64,000 bases of DNA from an uncultured Roseburia sp. (GCA_900557275.1 USRX01000007.1:1-64000); one strand, 5' to 3'; shown: positions 27,783 to 36,074, counted from the stretch's first letter. Notes: generated by a model from the sequence alone, not told the origin. Translations and numbers: made by a program.

Positions 27783-27991
27783 TATACCCGCCTCCTTAGT
27801 TCCGGATGGTTACGCAGATACCTTTCAAAGGCTACACGAAGAATCAGCTTGCGTTCTCCGTAATATGCCAGAAAATCTTCTCCATCCGTATTATTCAATA
27901 AATCGTAAAATTTTCTCCGGCTCAAAACAAAATATTCAATTGCCTCTGAAGGATTCAAAATATCCTTTTCTGCTAAATCTGGTCTTGCCAT
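27782..27991 (-). CDS. Small excisionase-like DNA-binding protein
   Basis: A 69-residue protein, MARPDLAEKDILNPSEAIEY..., with a helix-turn-helix/winged arrangement (NPSEAIEYFVLSRRKFYDLL) and a basic tail. It resembles the small MerR/Xis-like proteins encoded directly before Tn916-type integrases. The start is the ATG 5 nt after AAGGAAG. It overlaps the integrase start, so translation is coupled. Confidence 0.65.
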   Translation of the reverse strand: MARPDLAEKDILNPSEAIEYFVLSRRKFYDLLNNTDGEDFLAYYGERKLILRVAFERYLRNHPELRRRV

Positions 27992-28099
27992 AAAGCACTT
28001 CCTTTCTGCCAAAAGTGGCTGTTTTCAAGGGTTTTCGTGGTCATCCTATGTTCGCTCTTATGCCCTGTAATAGCAACTACTTTCGGCAGATAAAAGGAA

Positions 28100-28309
28100 T
28101 TATATTTCTGAAGAACCACTAATAAATTCTTCAAACTTCGGGCGGATGATCAGGAATCTGTTTCCACAGTACACCGCCACCGTTCCAAGGTTATCCTCTG
28201 CAATTCTTCTCAGTTTCTTTATACCAATATTAAAATAAGCTGCTGCCTCCTTGATGGTGAGCATATACTTCTCACTAACAGGAAGCGTTTCGTTGCTTTC
28301 TGCCTTCAT
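28100..28309 (-). CDS. xis: Excisionase, Tn916 Xis family
   Basis: A 69-residue protein whose core EKYMLTIKEAAAYFNIGIKKLRRIAEDN parallels Tn916 Xis (winged helix; [21 protein letters not shown] in memory). Xis bends the attachment DNA and directs Int to excision. GAAGGAGAGATACT precedes the ATG. It stands 108 nt upstream of the next small HTH gene and the integrase. Confidence 0.85.
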   Translation of the reverse strand: MKAESNETLPVSEKYMLTIKEAAAYFNIGIKKLRRIAEDNLGTVAVYCGNRFLIIRPKFEEFISGSSEI

Positions 28310-28407
28310 AGTATCTCTCCTTCCGACAAGGTGGTCACACAGCTGACTCCTTTGTACTATTTTTCCTTTTTTGTCATTTTTACTCTGATTCTGTGATACT
28401 TGCCCCA

Positions 28408-28458
28408 GGGGCGGTCTTAATCTCTGTCATCTTTTATGCCGGGCAACGGTGCCGCCCC
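28408..28458 (-). terminator. GC-rich hairpin downstream of the capsid gene
   Basis: GGGGCGG pairs with (G)CCGCCCC across ~35 nt. It sits 118-168 bp after the capsid stop and before xis. It may attenuate transcription between the capsid module and the excision module. There is no clear U-tract, so it is rated modestly. Confidence 0.4.
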
Positions 28459-28575
28459 TTCACGCACAAAAATTGCGAATTTAAACGGGGTATTACCCCC
28501 CAATACAGCGAAATACCATACAAGGGGCATATATCCCATTCAAGATGATAGAAATAAAATCAAACAATTCTATGA

Positions 28576-29514
28576 TTATTTTCCTGCATCTGCCATCTGA
28601 ATAACCTTGATTGCTTCATTTCTTACAAGTTTTCCGTCAAGGAACTCAAATGCAAGATATCCAATCTGATCATACAGTACAAATTTTTCCAACAATGTTC
28701 TTACCGTCACAGGCTTTCTTCCCACAATCCAGTAATAAGAAAAGTCACCAAATGCAATCGGCTTAGTACCTGTTTCAATATCCGGCATATATTCCGAAAT
28801 AATAACCTGTTTTCCAAGAATTGTATCATTTGTCTGATTCCACAAATAATTGCCATCGATATCCTTCAGTTTTCTGAGTACAAGTGCTGTTTTATCATTC
28901 ATAAGCCAGATACCATTTCTTCTATATTCTTTATCAACACTAAAATATAAAGAAATCACATCATCATAAGTCAAGGTTTCTACTGCCAGTGCTGTTTCTG
29001 CTCCATCTGTATTATGAAGAATACCAGTAGGTTCATCTGCTCCGGTTCCATTAATAAATGCGTTATCCTCAGCTTTTCCAAATGACTTTCCAAGCTTTTG
29101 TGTCAGATACTTTTCAATATCAAATCCTGCATCATTTACAAAATCCTCATCCAATGTAACGATAGATGCCAGCTTATAGCTTTCAATCGTTTTTTCATTG
29201 AAATCTCCTGCACTTTCATATACTGGAATTGCAGCTCCCTCCGCTACAAATTCCGCTTTATCCTTACAATCCTTCGCAAAGATTCTATAACCATTTTTAT
29301 ATGCACGAATAACTGTCGCTATCTTTCTGAAATCAGATTCCTTTTCAATTTCATTCATAACCTTTCCGGCTGCAACAGTCGGCATACTGTAAGTTCCTGT
29401 ACTAATATCCCTACCCTTTGCAAGAATATCCTCTCTCGCCTCTTTGTTTCTCATCGCATTCCAGAACTGAATATCATATTCTGGCTGTGCCGTAATCTGT
29501 GTATTGCTAATCAT
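28576..29514 (-). CDS. HK97-fold phage major capsid protein, solitary
   Basis: A 312-residue protein of the HK97 major capsid family: E-loop/N-arm TGTYSMPTVAAGKVMNEIEK, ASIVTLDEDFVNDAGFDIEKY, KAEDNAFINGTGADEPTGIL (spine helix and the highly conserved G-x-G...P-x-G-I-L), and the C-terminal VLYDQIGYLAFEFLDGKLVR. The start after AAGGAGGAG places it directly at the N-arm: the ~100-residue delta/scaffold segment found in full prophage capsids is missing. No portal, protease, terminase or tail gene lies anywhere in the element. It may form a satellite capsid with help from a resident phage, or interfere with that phage's capsid (inference). Confidence 0.88.
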   Translation of the reverse strand: MISNTQITAQPEYDIQFWNAMRNKEAREDILAKGRDISTGTYSMPTVAAGKVMNEIEKESDFRKIATVIRAYKNGYRIFAKDCKDKAEFVAEGAAIPVYESAGDFNEKTIESYKLASIVTLDEDFVNDAGFDIEKYLTQKLGKSFGKAEDNAFINGTGADEPTGILHNTDGAETALAVETLTYDDVISLYFSVDKEYRRNGIWLMNDKTALVLRKLKDIDGNYLWNQTNDTILGKQVIISEYMPDIETGTKPIAFGDFSYYWIVGRKPVTVRTLLEKFVLYDQIGYLAFEFLDGKLVRNEAIKVIQMADAGK

Positions 29515-29527
29515 GCTTTTCTCCTCC

Positions 29528-29833
29528 TTAATTTCTATCACACACAGGACATTTATAAAGTCCAAGTGTATTTAATGTCAGCTGTCTTCCAATCTGTTTC
29601 AAATGATTGCCACACTTCGGGCAATGAATTTCATACGCAAATGCCATTTCCTCTGTATGATCGTTGCTCGCATGAAGTCTGTACGTTTTCTTTATCTTTC
29701 CAGTTTCATCCCGGCTCAGTTCATCCGTCAAATACAAGCTGCACATTCTCTGTGCATATTCTTCAGTATAATAGGAATGGGACGCATTCAACAATGTTCC
29801 TTCCTTATTCAGTTTTGTTAATGGAAATACCAT
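29528..29833 (-). CDS. Small zinc-ribbon protein 1
   Basis: A 101-residue protein, MVFPLTKLNKEGTLLNASHS..., ending in a two-knuckle zinc ribbon HCPKCGNHLKQIG...LGLYKCPVCDRN. It is paralogous to the next gene (29853-30143) over the whole C-terminal half. The start is the ATG 8 nt after GGAGG. It lies 13 bp upstream of the capsid gene and is presumably co-transcribed. Function unknown; an RNA/DNA-binding regulator or assembly factor is possible. Confidence 0.7.
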   Translation of the reverse strand: MVFPLTKLNKEGTLLNASHSYYTEEYAQRMCSLYLTDELSRDETGKIKKTYRLHASNDHTEEMAFAYEIHCPKCGNHLKQIGRQLTLNTLGLYKCPVCDRN

Positions 29834-29852
29834 AGTAAAATCCTCCTTCTTT

Positions 29853-30143
29853 CTATTGTCTGCACCTGTCACAGGTGTACAGACCAAGTTTATTTGCATC
29901 ATGGTTTTGAGCCATCTGCCTTAATACCGCACCGCACAAAGGACAGTGAATTTCTATGCTGTCAGTAGCATTCTGGCTCATCGGCTCTTTTGAATAAAGC
30001 CTGTAATAATTGGAAATAATCTCCGACAGGTACATTCTACTGTTCTGCCGTACTGTTTCCTTGTCTATTGATAAAAACATCGGTACCTTTTCCAGTCCAT
30101 CTGTATCTCCATCAATCAGAGGATGGTATCTTATCATCTGCAT
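29853..30143 (-). CDS. Small zinc-ribbon protein 2
   Basis: A 96-residue protein with the same C-terminal ribbon as its neighbour: HCPLCGAVLRQMA...LGLYTCDRCRQ, two CxxC knuckles. The middle SRMYLSEIISNYYRLYSKEP aligns with AQRMCSLYLTDELS...TYRLHAS of the paralogue. It starts 3 nt after the stop of 30147-30407. A tandem duplication in the same operon is the simplest origin. Confidence 0.7.
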   Translation of the reverse strand: MQMIRYHPLIDGDTDGLEKVPMFLSIDKETVRQNSRMYLSEIISNYYRLYSKEPMSQNATDSIEIHCPLCGAVLRQMAQNHDANKLGLYTCDRCRQ

Positions 30144-30146
30144 CCA

Positions 30147-30407
30147 CTACACCGCCTTTCCATCTAATCTTGTAAATCTGTCTCTGCAGAAATCCATTGC
30201 ATCTTCATAAGTAGGGAACACCAGACACGAAAATCCATACTGCACTTTCCATATTGGAAAATTCTTATCCTGCTTCTGAGATACCACCACAGGCAATCCT
30301 GCCCTTCCCTGCAATAAATCCTTGCATTCATATCCCTCTCTTGAAAACATCTTCTTATCAGAATCTGTCAACTTGAAATCAATTCCATAAAATATTCTGT
30401 ATGTCAT
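30147..30407 (-). CDS. Hypothetical protein of the satellite operon
   Basis: An 86-residue mixed alpha/beta protein, MTYRIFYGIDFKLTDSDKKM..., not recognised. GAAGGAGAGAAGAAG precedes the ATG. It opens the run of four short-spaced genes ending with the capsid gene and lies immediately after the iteron region. Confidence 0.6.
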   Translation of the reverse strand: MTYRIFYGIDFKLTDSDKKMFSREGYECKDLLQGRAGLPVVVSQKQDKNFPIWKVQYGFSCLVFPTYEDAMDFCRDRFTRLDGKAV

Positions 30408-30434
30408 CTTCTTCTCTCCTTCCTTTTATCTGTG

Positions 30435-30747
30435 GGTAGCAGTTCTATCTTCCGAGGTAGCAGTACAGGTAGCAGCAATTCTTGTAACTGCTACCCGGCT
30501 TATCCCTTGTTTACCAAGGGTTTCCGGCTATTCGGTAGCAGAAGGTAGCAGTTCTCACGGTTTTATAATCACAATTACTCTTTTTATATGCCGTTTTATT
30601 TCTGCATTAAACTTTTTATTTTTCAGCTAAGAAGTTAAAAGCTCTGCTACCCATTGCTACCAATATACTCAAAGCCTTGTGTTTACTGACTTTTCATAGG
30701 TAGCAGTCTTTAAAATCACTGCTACCCGTACTGCTACCTCTGCTACC
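30435..30747. repeat. Iteron array GGTAGCAG (12 copies), candidate replication origin
   Basis: GGTAGCAG at 30435, 30456, 30468, 30534, 30544 and 30699. The reverse form CTGCTACC is at 30488, 30644, 30719, 30731 and 30740, with TTGCTACC at 30654. An AT-rich stretch (30560-30640) lies between the two clusters, as a DNA-unwinding element would. A perfect CCCTTGTTTACCAAGGG palindrome-like stem occurs at ~30504-30520. It lies directly beside the primase-helicase gene, whose stop overlaps the last copy. Confidence 0.75.
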
Positions 30748-33046
30748 CGGCAAGGAACTCTGTTTCCTCATATCCATATTCCTTGGCATAAAGTTCCTTG
30801 GCTTCCTCTGTTATCGTGAAATCTTTGTAATAGGTATTACCCTTCTGCCTTGTTGTCACATCAGCAAACGTACCACCAAGATATCCTGCAAGCTGTTCTC
30901 TGAACTCTTTTGCAGTTCTGGCATAACCATGATTGTTCTCCCTGCACCAAGCCTGATATACCTTGTATATTCTTCCTGTGGTACAATGTCTGACAATCTT
31001 GCCATTCTCCCAAGGACACATACATTCTTCATAAAAAGAAATCACTGTACTGTTTGCACTCTGGTAATCTCTTCTTGCCTCTGCAATGCTATCCGGCTCT
31101 GTAAATCGATATCCATTTGCTATAACAGTCTGCAACGCTTTCACAGCTTTTTTCACAATGCCTCTGCGCTCTGCAAACATTTTTTCTAAAAGCTGCTTGT
31201 CCTGCTGTTCTTTCGGTATCACATTCGGGCAATCCACCACCATGATGCGGTCATATACCCATTTGCCGTCATCTCCTCCGAACTTCGGCAGTCGGTTCAT
31301 ACAAAACCACAGCAATCCATTAAATGTAAATTCAAAAGCCTGCTGTCCTTTAAATTCTGCAAAAAGGCTGTCCCCGCCTGTCATTTTCTTGAATGTTTTC
31401 AATTCATCAACAGACAAAAAACTCATATCCGAACTTCCTGCAAGCCTTGTCCCATACACTGCCCCTGTTCCAAACCGGGATTCAATTTCTTTCAGATCAA
31501 TGCCTATAAAGTTGCCCCTGCCAAGCAGACGCTCCACAAGGCTTTTAAGCTGTGATTTTCCTGTATCTCCCTGCCCTACAAGAAATAATGCTTTTTTCAT
31601 CCGCCAGCCTTTCACATTGGAAATACAGACACCAATAAATTCCATCAGTAACTGCTTTACCATCTCATCTCCGTTAGTAAGCGTGTCCATATAAGAATCA
31701 AATACAGGTGTATCAATATCCTCGTCTGACCATTCACAAGGAAGTTGTATAGTGGAAAGTATATCTGCTGAATGTGGTATCAGTTCTGTATCAGTTGCAG
31801 TAATCTTCAAAATTCCATTCTGAAAATTGATGATATCCTCATCTGCATTCAGCGAATCCTGACTTACATATGTAAGGTCTGTGGTAATATGCAAAAGCAC
31901 CTCATTAACCTTACTCATCTTTACAAGTTCCTCGTCATAATCAGCAATATACTTTTTTATGATTCCAAGCAGCATATTATCTGCATAAAGCCTGTAACAT
32001 CCACCTTCATATACATATTTCAAAAGTCCCTGTTTACCATTGTCCCGGACTAAAATATATTGCAGATGTTCTCTTACATATTTTGCAAGAAGCGGTACAC
32101 TCACATATGGTTCTCCTGTCTGTTCATTAAACTTTATGAAATCAGGATGTTCCATTTTTGACCTGTGAAACACACCATTACAGGCTGAAATTCCTGCATT
32201 GATTGTGTTTTCCCTGTAATCGTCCCTTTCCCATTTGCTTCGGTATAAAGCAGAGCTGCGAAACACTTCATCAATCGCATCCGGGTCTGCTCCTGTTCTA
32301 AATGCTATCAAAGCACAAAGGGCAGCATCCGCCTCAGACTGGGAACCATATTCACTGAAATCACCTTTATCATAAAGCCGGATGAACTTATCTCCGTTCT
32401 TCTGCTTACGAAGATCACAGACAATATCAAATACGGCCCTATCACCATCACGCTTTGCACTGTACTTCGCTTTCGGCTTTTTCCTCATTTCCTTATCCAA
32501 TGTGGTAAGAACCGCCTGTGTACAGTCAGCTATCGGCAGACTGTTAATCGTATTTCCTGTAAAAGTGCCATATCGGTTTGTAATATCACCGATATAAAGT
32601 TCCAATCCAATATCAGAGCGTTTCTGATAATATTCACTGTCCAGCACAAGTCTCTTCCTTCTGTCATCAAAATGTACCGGAAGTTTTGTAATATCACACT
32701 GACCAATAATATGAATCCCTTTGCCACTTGGAGATACTTCTGCATAGGAAGAAAACCGAGATAACATAAGCTGTGCAAATGGATCTGAAATATCCTTATG
32801 GTCTATATCTAATAAGAAGAAGCCTTTCGGAATCTTCAAGCCAAGCCCCGATGCCTGAAACTGATTTCTGGCTGATTCTGCATCATCAAAAGATACCCAT
32901 GATCCTTTATGCGCGTCATCTGTTCCGGTTGCTCCTCCGTTTGCTGCGAATGGAACTTTGGTAACTTTCCCATTCCTGCCGGGTTTGGCTGACCATAAAA
33001 ACCACAGCTTTTTATCCTTTAATTCATCCACTGTCATATCTCCCAT
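30743..33046 (-). CDS. Primase-helicase (AEP primase + SF3/D5 helicase), satellite replication protein
   Basis: A 767-residue protein. The N-terminal archaeo-eukaryotic-type primase has FFLLDIDHKD (metal-binding D-x-D-H, ~80-85) and SPSGKGIHII (~108). A D5_N-like middle region is followed by an SF3 helicase: Walker A GQGDTGKS (~491), Walker B-like GSSDMSFLS and motif C LLWFCMNRLP. It resembles P4 alpha and VapE/PICI Rep proteins that melt and prime their own origin, here most likely the adjacent iterons. The start chosen is the ATG 8 nt after AGGAGG; a GTG three codons earlier touches the site. Confidence 0.87.
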   Translation of the reverse strand: MGDMTVDELKDKKLWFLWSAKPGRNGKVTKVPFAANGGATGTDDAHKGSWVSFDDAESARNQFQASGLGLKIPKGFFLLDIDHKDISDPFAQLMLSRFSSYAEVSPSGKGIHIIGQCDITKLPVHFDDRRKRLVLDSEYYQKRSDIGLELYIGDITNRYGTFTGNTINSLPIADCTQAVLTTLDKEMRKKPKAKYSAKRDGDRAVFDIVCDLRKQKNGDKFIRLYDKGDFSEYGSQSEADAALCALIAFRTGADPDAIDEVFRSSALYRSKWERDDYRENTINAGISACNGVFHRSKMEHPDFIKFNEQTGEPYVSVPLLAKYVREHLQYILVRDNGKQGLLKYVYEGGCYRLYADNMLLGIIKKYIADYDEELVKMSKVNEVLLHITTDLTYVSQDSLNADEDIINFQNGILKITATDTELIPHSADILSTIQLPCEWSDEDIDTPVFDSYMDTLTNGDEMVKQLLMEFIGVCISNVKGWRMKKALFLVGQGDTGKSQLKSLVERLLGRGNFIGIDLKEIESRFGTGAVYGTRLAGSSDMSFLSVDELKTFKKMTGGDSLFAEFKGQQAFEFTFNGLLWFCMNRLPKFGGDDGKWVYDRIMVVDCPNVIPKEQQDKQLLEKMFAERRGIVKKAVKALQTVIANGYRFTEPDSIAEARRDYQSANSTVISFYEECMCPWENGKIVRHCTTGRIYKVYQAWCRENNHGYARTAKEFREQLAGYLGGTFADVTTRQKGNTYYKDFTITEEAKELYAKEYGYEETEFLAG

Positions 33047-33078
33047 CCTGCTCACCTCCTCCTTTTCTACAATCCTGT

Positions 33079-33255
33079 TTAATGGTTAATAGATGTTCTT
33101 ACAAGCCATTCTTTATAGGCTTCAATCGGAATCAGAATTCTTGCTCCGATTCGTATTGTCGGGAATCCCGGTGTCTTTACCAGTTCGTATGCCTTTGGCA
33201 GACTGATTCCCATCTGTGCAGATAACTCCTGCACACTCATAGTTGTCTTTTCCAT
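33079..33255 (-). CDS. AlpA/excisionase-type helix-turn-helix protein
   Basis: 58 residues: starts MEKTTMSVQELSAQMGISLP and ends EWLVRTSINH. It has the helix_turn_helix_17 layout (MSVQELSAQMGISLPKAYEL, then FPTIRIGARILIPIEAYKEW). Such proteins activate or position replication/excision genes in P4-like islands (AlpA). AAAGGGG lies 9 nt before the ATG; 33 nt separate its stop from the primase start. First gene of the leftward operon after the repressor switch. Confidence 0.8.
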   Translation of the reverse strand: MEKTTMSVQELSAQMGISLPKAYELVKTPGFPTIRIGARILIPIEAYKEWLVRTSINH

Positions 33256-33307
33256 AGAATATTGCCCCTTTCTTTTTGTAATAAAATACCACCAGTTTCC
33301 CGGTGGT

Positions 33308-33472
33308 CTACTTCCATGCTATTGATGCTTTTCCATTGGTTGCTATTTGTTTTACGGCATTATATGCAGTCAAATCCTTAACCCCTAAACTATTTTTTCT
33401 GTCAAGGAGTTCTTCCTTATTCTTCAACCTGCGATTTGCCCTCTGGCGCTCTCTGTTCTTAATCTCAATCAC
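33308..33472 (-). CDS. Possible small basic protein
   Basis: An open frame of 54 codons from a GTG: highly basic and helical (KNRERQRANRRLKNKEELL...LTAYNAVKQIA). The same frame is open upstream to the repressor operator but contains no ATG/TTG there. The GTG has AAAGAGG directly against it, poor spacing. It is the only minus-strand frame between the leftward promoter and the AlpA-like gene, so it may be the first gene of that transcript. Confidence 0.35.
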   Translation of the reverse strand: MIEIKNRERQRANRRLKNKEELLDRKNSLGVKDLTAYNAVKQIATNGKASIAWK

Positions 33473-33543
33473 CCTCTTTCTGTATAAAATCCAGTTGTCC
33501 CATGATTTGCGGGAAACATATTGTATGACATCCGCCGTTTTAT

Positions 33544-33669
33544 TCTCACTATATGTGAGATTTTATATTTCATTTATATCACGCTTTGTTAGTTTCGTCA
33601 ATATATATATTTATAAATATGTAGAATCTCTTGTATTTTCTAACACTATGTGATATTATTCTCACATAG
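33544..33669. promoter_or_regulatory. Divergent promoters with two palindromic repressor operators
   Basis: Rightward: TTGTAT (33631-33636), 17 bp, TATTAT (33654-33659). Leftward: TTGACG (33601-33596), 17 bp, TATAAA (33578-33573). Operator 1, TCTCACTATATGTGAGA (33544-33560), is a perfect palindrome just downstream of the leftward -10. Operator 2, CTATGTGA...TCACATAG (33646-33669), covers the rightward -10 and runs into the ribosome site of the repressor gene. The shared TCACATA half-site suggests one repressor binds both. Confidence 0.75.
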
Positions 33670-33680
33670 GAGGTGTATTT

Positions 33681-34097
33681 ATGTTTGATGAACGTTTGAG
33701 ATTGCTTCGAAAAGAGCATGGTTATACACAGGTTTCTTTAGCAGAAACCCTTGGCGTATCAAAAGGAACTGTTGCAATGTGGGAGACCGGGAAACGTACC
33801 CCTGATTTTAAAACACTTATTAGGCTTTCAGATTTATTCGATGTGCGTACTGATTATATACTTGGGAAATCCAATGATGCATCATCAGCCAAGTTATCAG
33901 ATGATGATATAGAACAGCTTGGTCGCTGGGAATTGGAATCGGTTTACACTGATCTTATGAAATTATATCTTTCCCTTGATTCTTTCGGCCAAAAAGCTGT
34001 TGAAAACCTTATCAAATCGGAGGCTCAACGTTGCAAAGAACAGAACACCCTACATGATGTTTCCAATATGAATGTGCAAATTACTATTAAAAAATAA
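33681..34097 (+). CDS. cI-like XRE-family repressor
   Basis: A 138-residue protein. The HTH_3 domain is at 1-65: MFDERLRLLRKEHGYTQVSL, ETLGVSKGTVAMWETGKRTP, TDYILGKS. A helical C-terminal part probably dimerises; there is no LexA/CI-type peptidase domain. It is the likely keeper of the lysogenic state of the element, binding the two operators at 33544-33669 and repressing both itself and the leftward replication operon. AGGAGGTG precedes the ATG. Confidence 0.85.
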   Translation: MFDERLRLLRKEHGYTQVSLAETLGVSKGTVAMWETGKRTPDFKTLIRLSDLFDVRTDYILGKSNDASSAKLSDDDIEQLGRWELESVYTDLMKLYLSLDSFGQKAVENLIKSEAQRCKEQNTLHDVSNMNVQITIKK

Positions 34098-34104
34098 GCA
34101 TATA

Positions 34105-34147
34105 AAAATAAGGGTATTGACTGCTGCCTGAGTCAATACCCTTATTT
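34105..34147. terminator. Bidirectional terminator after repressor gene
   Basis: AAAATAAGGGTATTGACT and its reverse complement AGTCAATACCCTTATTTT flank an 8-nt loop; A and T tracts on both sides serve the repressor gene and the convergent 34148-34813 gene. Confidence 0.85.
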
Positions 34148-34813
34148 TTATTTTCCATTTTTGAATGCTGAATTTCCAGTCAGATTTCTGAGAAGAATCT
34201 TCCTTGCTGTTTTATATTCGTTTCCGATAAATCCAAGCCTGAGCAGGAAACATCGGAAAGCATATTTGCCATTGTCTGTTTCAGTCGGCTTTGATGATAC
34301 TCGTTTTGCATCTTTTGCCATATCACACAGCCTTGTGATAAATTGCGTATAAGCTGCTATCTCATCCCCATCTTCCGTATATGGAAACCATGCAAAGTTA
34401 ATTTTCTCCTCTGTGATTTCAACCTCGGTGCTGTCCGTCTGAAATGCCGGTTGGAAGAGTATCTGCTTATTTGCTATGATCTTCTGTAAATTTTCCAATG
34501 CCGTATCCGTAAAGATTTCTCTTGGAACTGCTATTGTAAGCTTTTCCTGCTGCATTGGCACTTCTTCAGTAAATTCCGCATCATCTTGAAAGCCACACTC
34601 CCGTAACTGTCTGATTAAGTTTTCCACCCTTTCCGCCTCTACTCCATCCGGGATATGCAGTACACCCTCTTTGTCAAGTCGGTATCCTGCAATATCGTAT
34701 GCACAGCTTGGCACTCGCTCATAATGCGGTGCTGTTTCGAGTATTTTGCCAATCTCCTGCGCCAATTTTGGTCTTTGCTTTGATTCCAGTGTAAATCTGA
34801 TTTCGTTTCTCAT
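34148..34813 (-). CDS. Hypothetical protein common on integrative elements (virulence-protein-like)
   Basis: A 221-residue protein, MRNEIRFTLESKQRPKLAQE..., with acidic central part and a basic C-terminal helix (YKTARKILLRNLTGN). Similar proteins are recalled from Firmicutes conjugative elements under the name virulence protein, without a known activity. The start is the ATG after AAAGGCAGG; the longer open frame upstream is AT-rich and lacks a site. It stands alone between the repressor terminator and the methylase gene. Confidence 0.6.
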   Translation of the reverse strand: MRNEIRFTLESKQRPKLAQEIGKILETAPHYERVPSCAYDIAGYRLDKEGVLHIPDGVEAERVENLIRQLRECGFQDDAEFTEEVPMQQEKLTIAVPREIFTDTALENLQKIIANKQILFQPAFQTDSTEVEITEEKINFAWFPYTEDGDEIAAYTQFITRLCDMAKDAKRVSSKPTETDNGKYAFRCFLLRLGFIGNEYKTARKILLRNLTGNSAFKNGK

Positions 34814-35181
34814 AATATGTACCTGCCTTTCTTTTTTCGGTAGTACATATATCACTCTGACGGCACAGAATAGCAAGACATTTCTGATTATATTTCTGTC
34901 AGAAAATATGCATAAAAACTGTGCTTTTTCTATCGTTTTACACATGGTTTTTATGCGTATTTTGGTATTATCCGGCAAAACAAAATCGGTTAAAAAAGCG
35001 GTAATCTGCGGAGATTTTCATATAATATGGATTCTGTGGGTATCCCCCCTGTTTAATTCTGCGAAAATTCGCACGAAGGGGCCCATCGGTCTTCAGGCAG
35101 AAAGATTGTAGAGATTTGGATACCCCCTCCAACCACTAATAAATTACTATTCCAAATTATATCTTGCTACAATATTTACTC

Positions 35182-35943
35182 TTAGTCAAATTTCAAAACC
35201 TGTTGTTCTCCATCCAGATTCTTTTTTCCTCTCAATTCTCTGTCAAGCTCACCAGCTGCCTTTATCTCTATTTTTTCATCAGGTATTTCAAGTCCCCAAT
35301 TATCCCATCCTACATAATTATTACGTGCAAAAAGTTCAATTTTATCCTGCAAAGGAAACATTTTTGTTATACCTTCAATAACATCAACAGGCTTGACACT
35401 ATGTTCTCCCCTATGTATAGCCACCATCTGACGTACATTTCTTGCACCTCTTGGCTGTGGAAACTTTCCCTTTTTGAAAGCAAGTACAAATTCGGTTTGA
35501 CTTAATGTATATCTTCCCGGATTATGCACCATTTTATCCCATACAAACGCAACAGTCTTGTATTCAAATCCCCACGCTTTACCCAACTCTATTGAATTCG
35601 CCATCTGTGGTCCAGTTGTCCACATAAACAGAATACAATCATCGTCAGCAATAGATTTTACATCTAGTTCTTTTAATTGTTTAAGTTTTACTGTAGGATA
35701 TTTAAAAGACGCTGAACTAAGAAATATTTTCTTTTCAAACCCTACGTTCTCATCTTTTATCGTTGTTTTATCATATTGCATTTTTCCACCATAATCCCAA
35801 GGTGGATCTGCATAAATAACTTGATATTTCTTTTCAGGCAATTTGGGATAAATCTCCTCCAACGGATTTATCTTTGTTCGTTTCTTCTGTTCAACATTAT
35901 ATATTGAATATGCCGTTATATCTTCCTTCTTTTCTTGAAGCAT
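35182..35943 (-). CDS. MT-A70-family adenine-N6 DNA methyltransferase of a MunI-like R-M system
   Basis: A 253-residue methyltransferase. Motif IV is DPPW (residues 46-49, in VIYADPPWDYGG), the SAM-binding region is in the C-terminal half (VDVIEGITKMFPLQDKIELFARNN), and WTTGPQM...LGKAWGFEYKT is typical of the MT-A70 fold shared by eukaryotic mRNA m6A enzymes and M.MunI. It should methylate adenine in the site cut by the neighbouring nuclease, predicted CAATTG. Divergent from the C-protein/nuclease operon, the usual arrangement for controller-regulated R-M systems. AAAGGATGATATAA precedes the ATG. Confidence 0.87.
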   Translation of the reverse strand: MLQEKKEDITAYSIYNVEQKKRTKINPLEEIYPKLPEKKYQVIYADPPWDYGGKMQYDKTTIKDENVGFEKKIFLSSASFKYPTVKLKQLKELDVKSIADDDCILFMWTTGPQMANSIELGKAWGFEYKTVAFVWDKMVHNPGRYTLSQTEFVLAFKKGKFPQPRGARNVRQMVAIHRGEHSVKPVDVIEGITKMFPLQDKIELFARNNYVGWDNWGLEIPDEKIEIKAAGELDRELRGKKNLDGEQQVLKFD

Positions 35944-35998
35944 TTATATCATCCTTTCTTCTAAAACATAACTATAGGATAATCGAAACCCGCCTTAA

Positions 35999-36017
35999 AG
36001 TCAATATTTTTGTGACT
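35999..36017. promoter_or_regulatory. Candidate controller-protein operator (C-box)
   Basis: AGTCA and TGACT form an inverted repeat with 9-bp spacing, centred between the divergent methylase and C-protein genes. C proteins bind symmetric AGTC/GACT half-sites in this position. Only one clear pair is visible; a second operator was not found. Confidence 0.45.
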
Positions 36018-36074
36018 CATAATCCGTTGTTTTATATACAGCACAGCAATACAATGTAGAAATGAGGTGATTAC

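Noticed and set aside
28576..29514. Encapsulin cargo shell
   Set aside because: The capsid fold would allow it, but no cargo gene is adjacent and the setting is an integrase/primase element, so a phage-satellite capsid is more likely.
30435..30747. CRISPR array
   Set aside because: The repeated unit is only 8 bp, occurs in both orientations and at irregular spacing; this is an iteron pattern. No CRISPR array or cas gene was found in the window.
33303..33653. 116-residue plus-strand frame over the repressor promoter region
   Set aside because: It runs through both operators and the leftward promoter and is antisense to the possible basic protein; no ribosome site.
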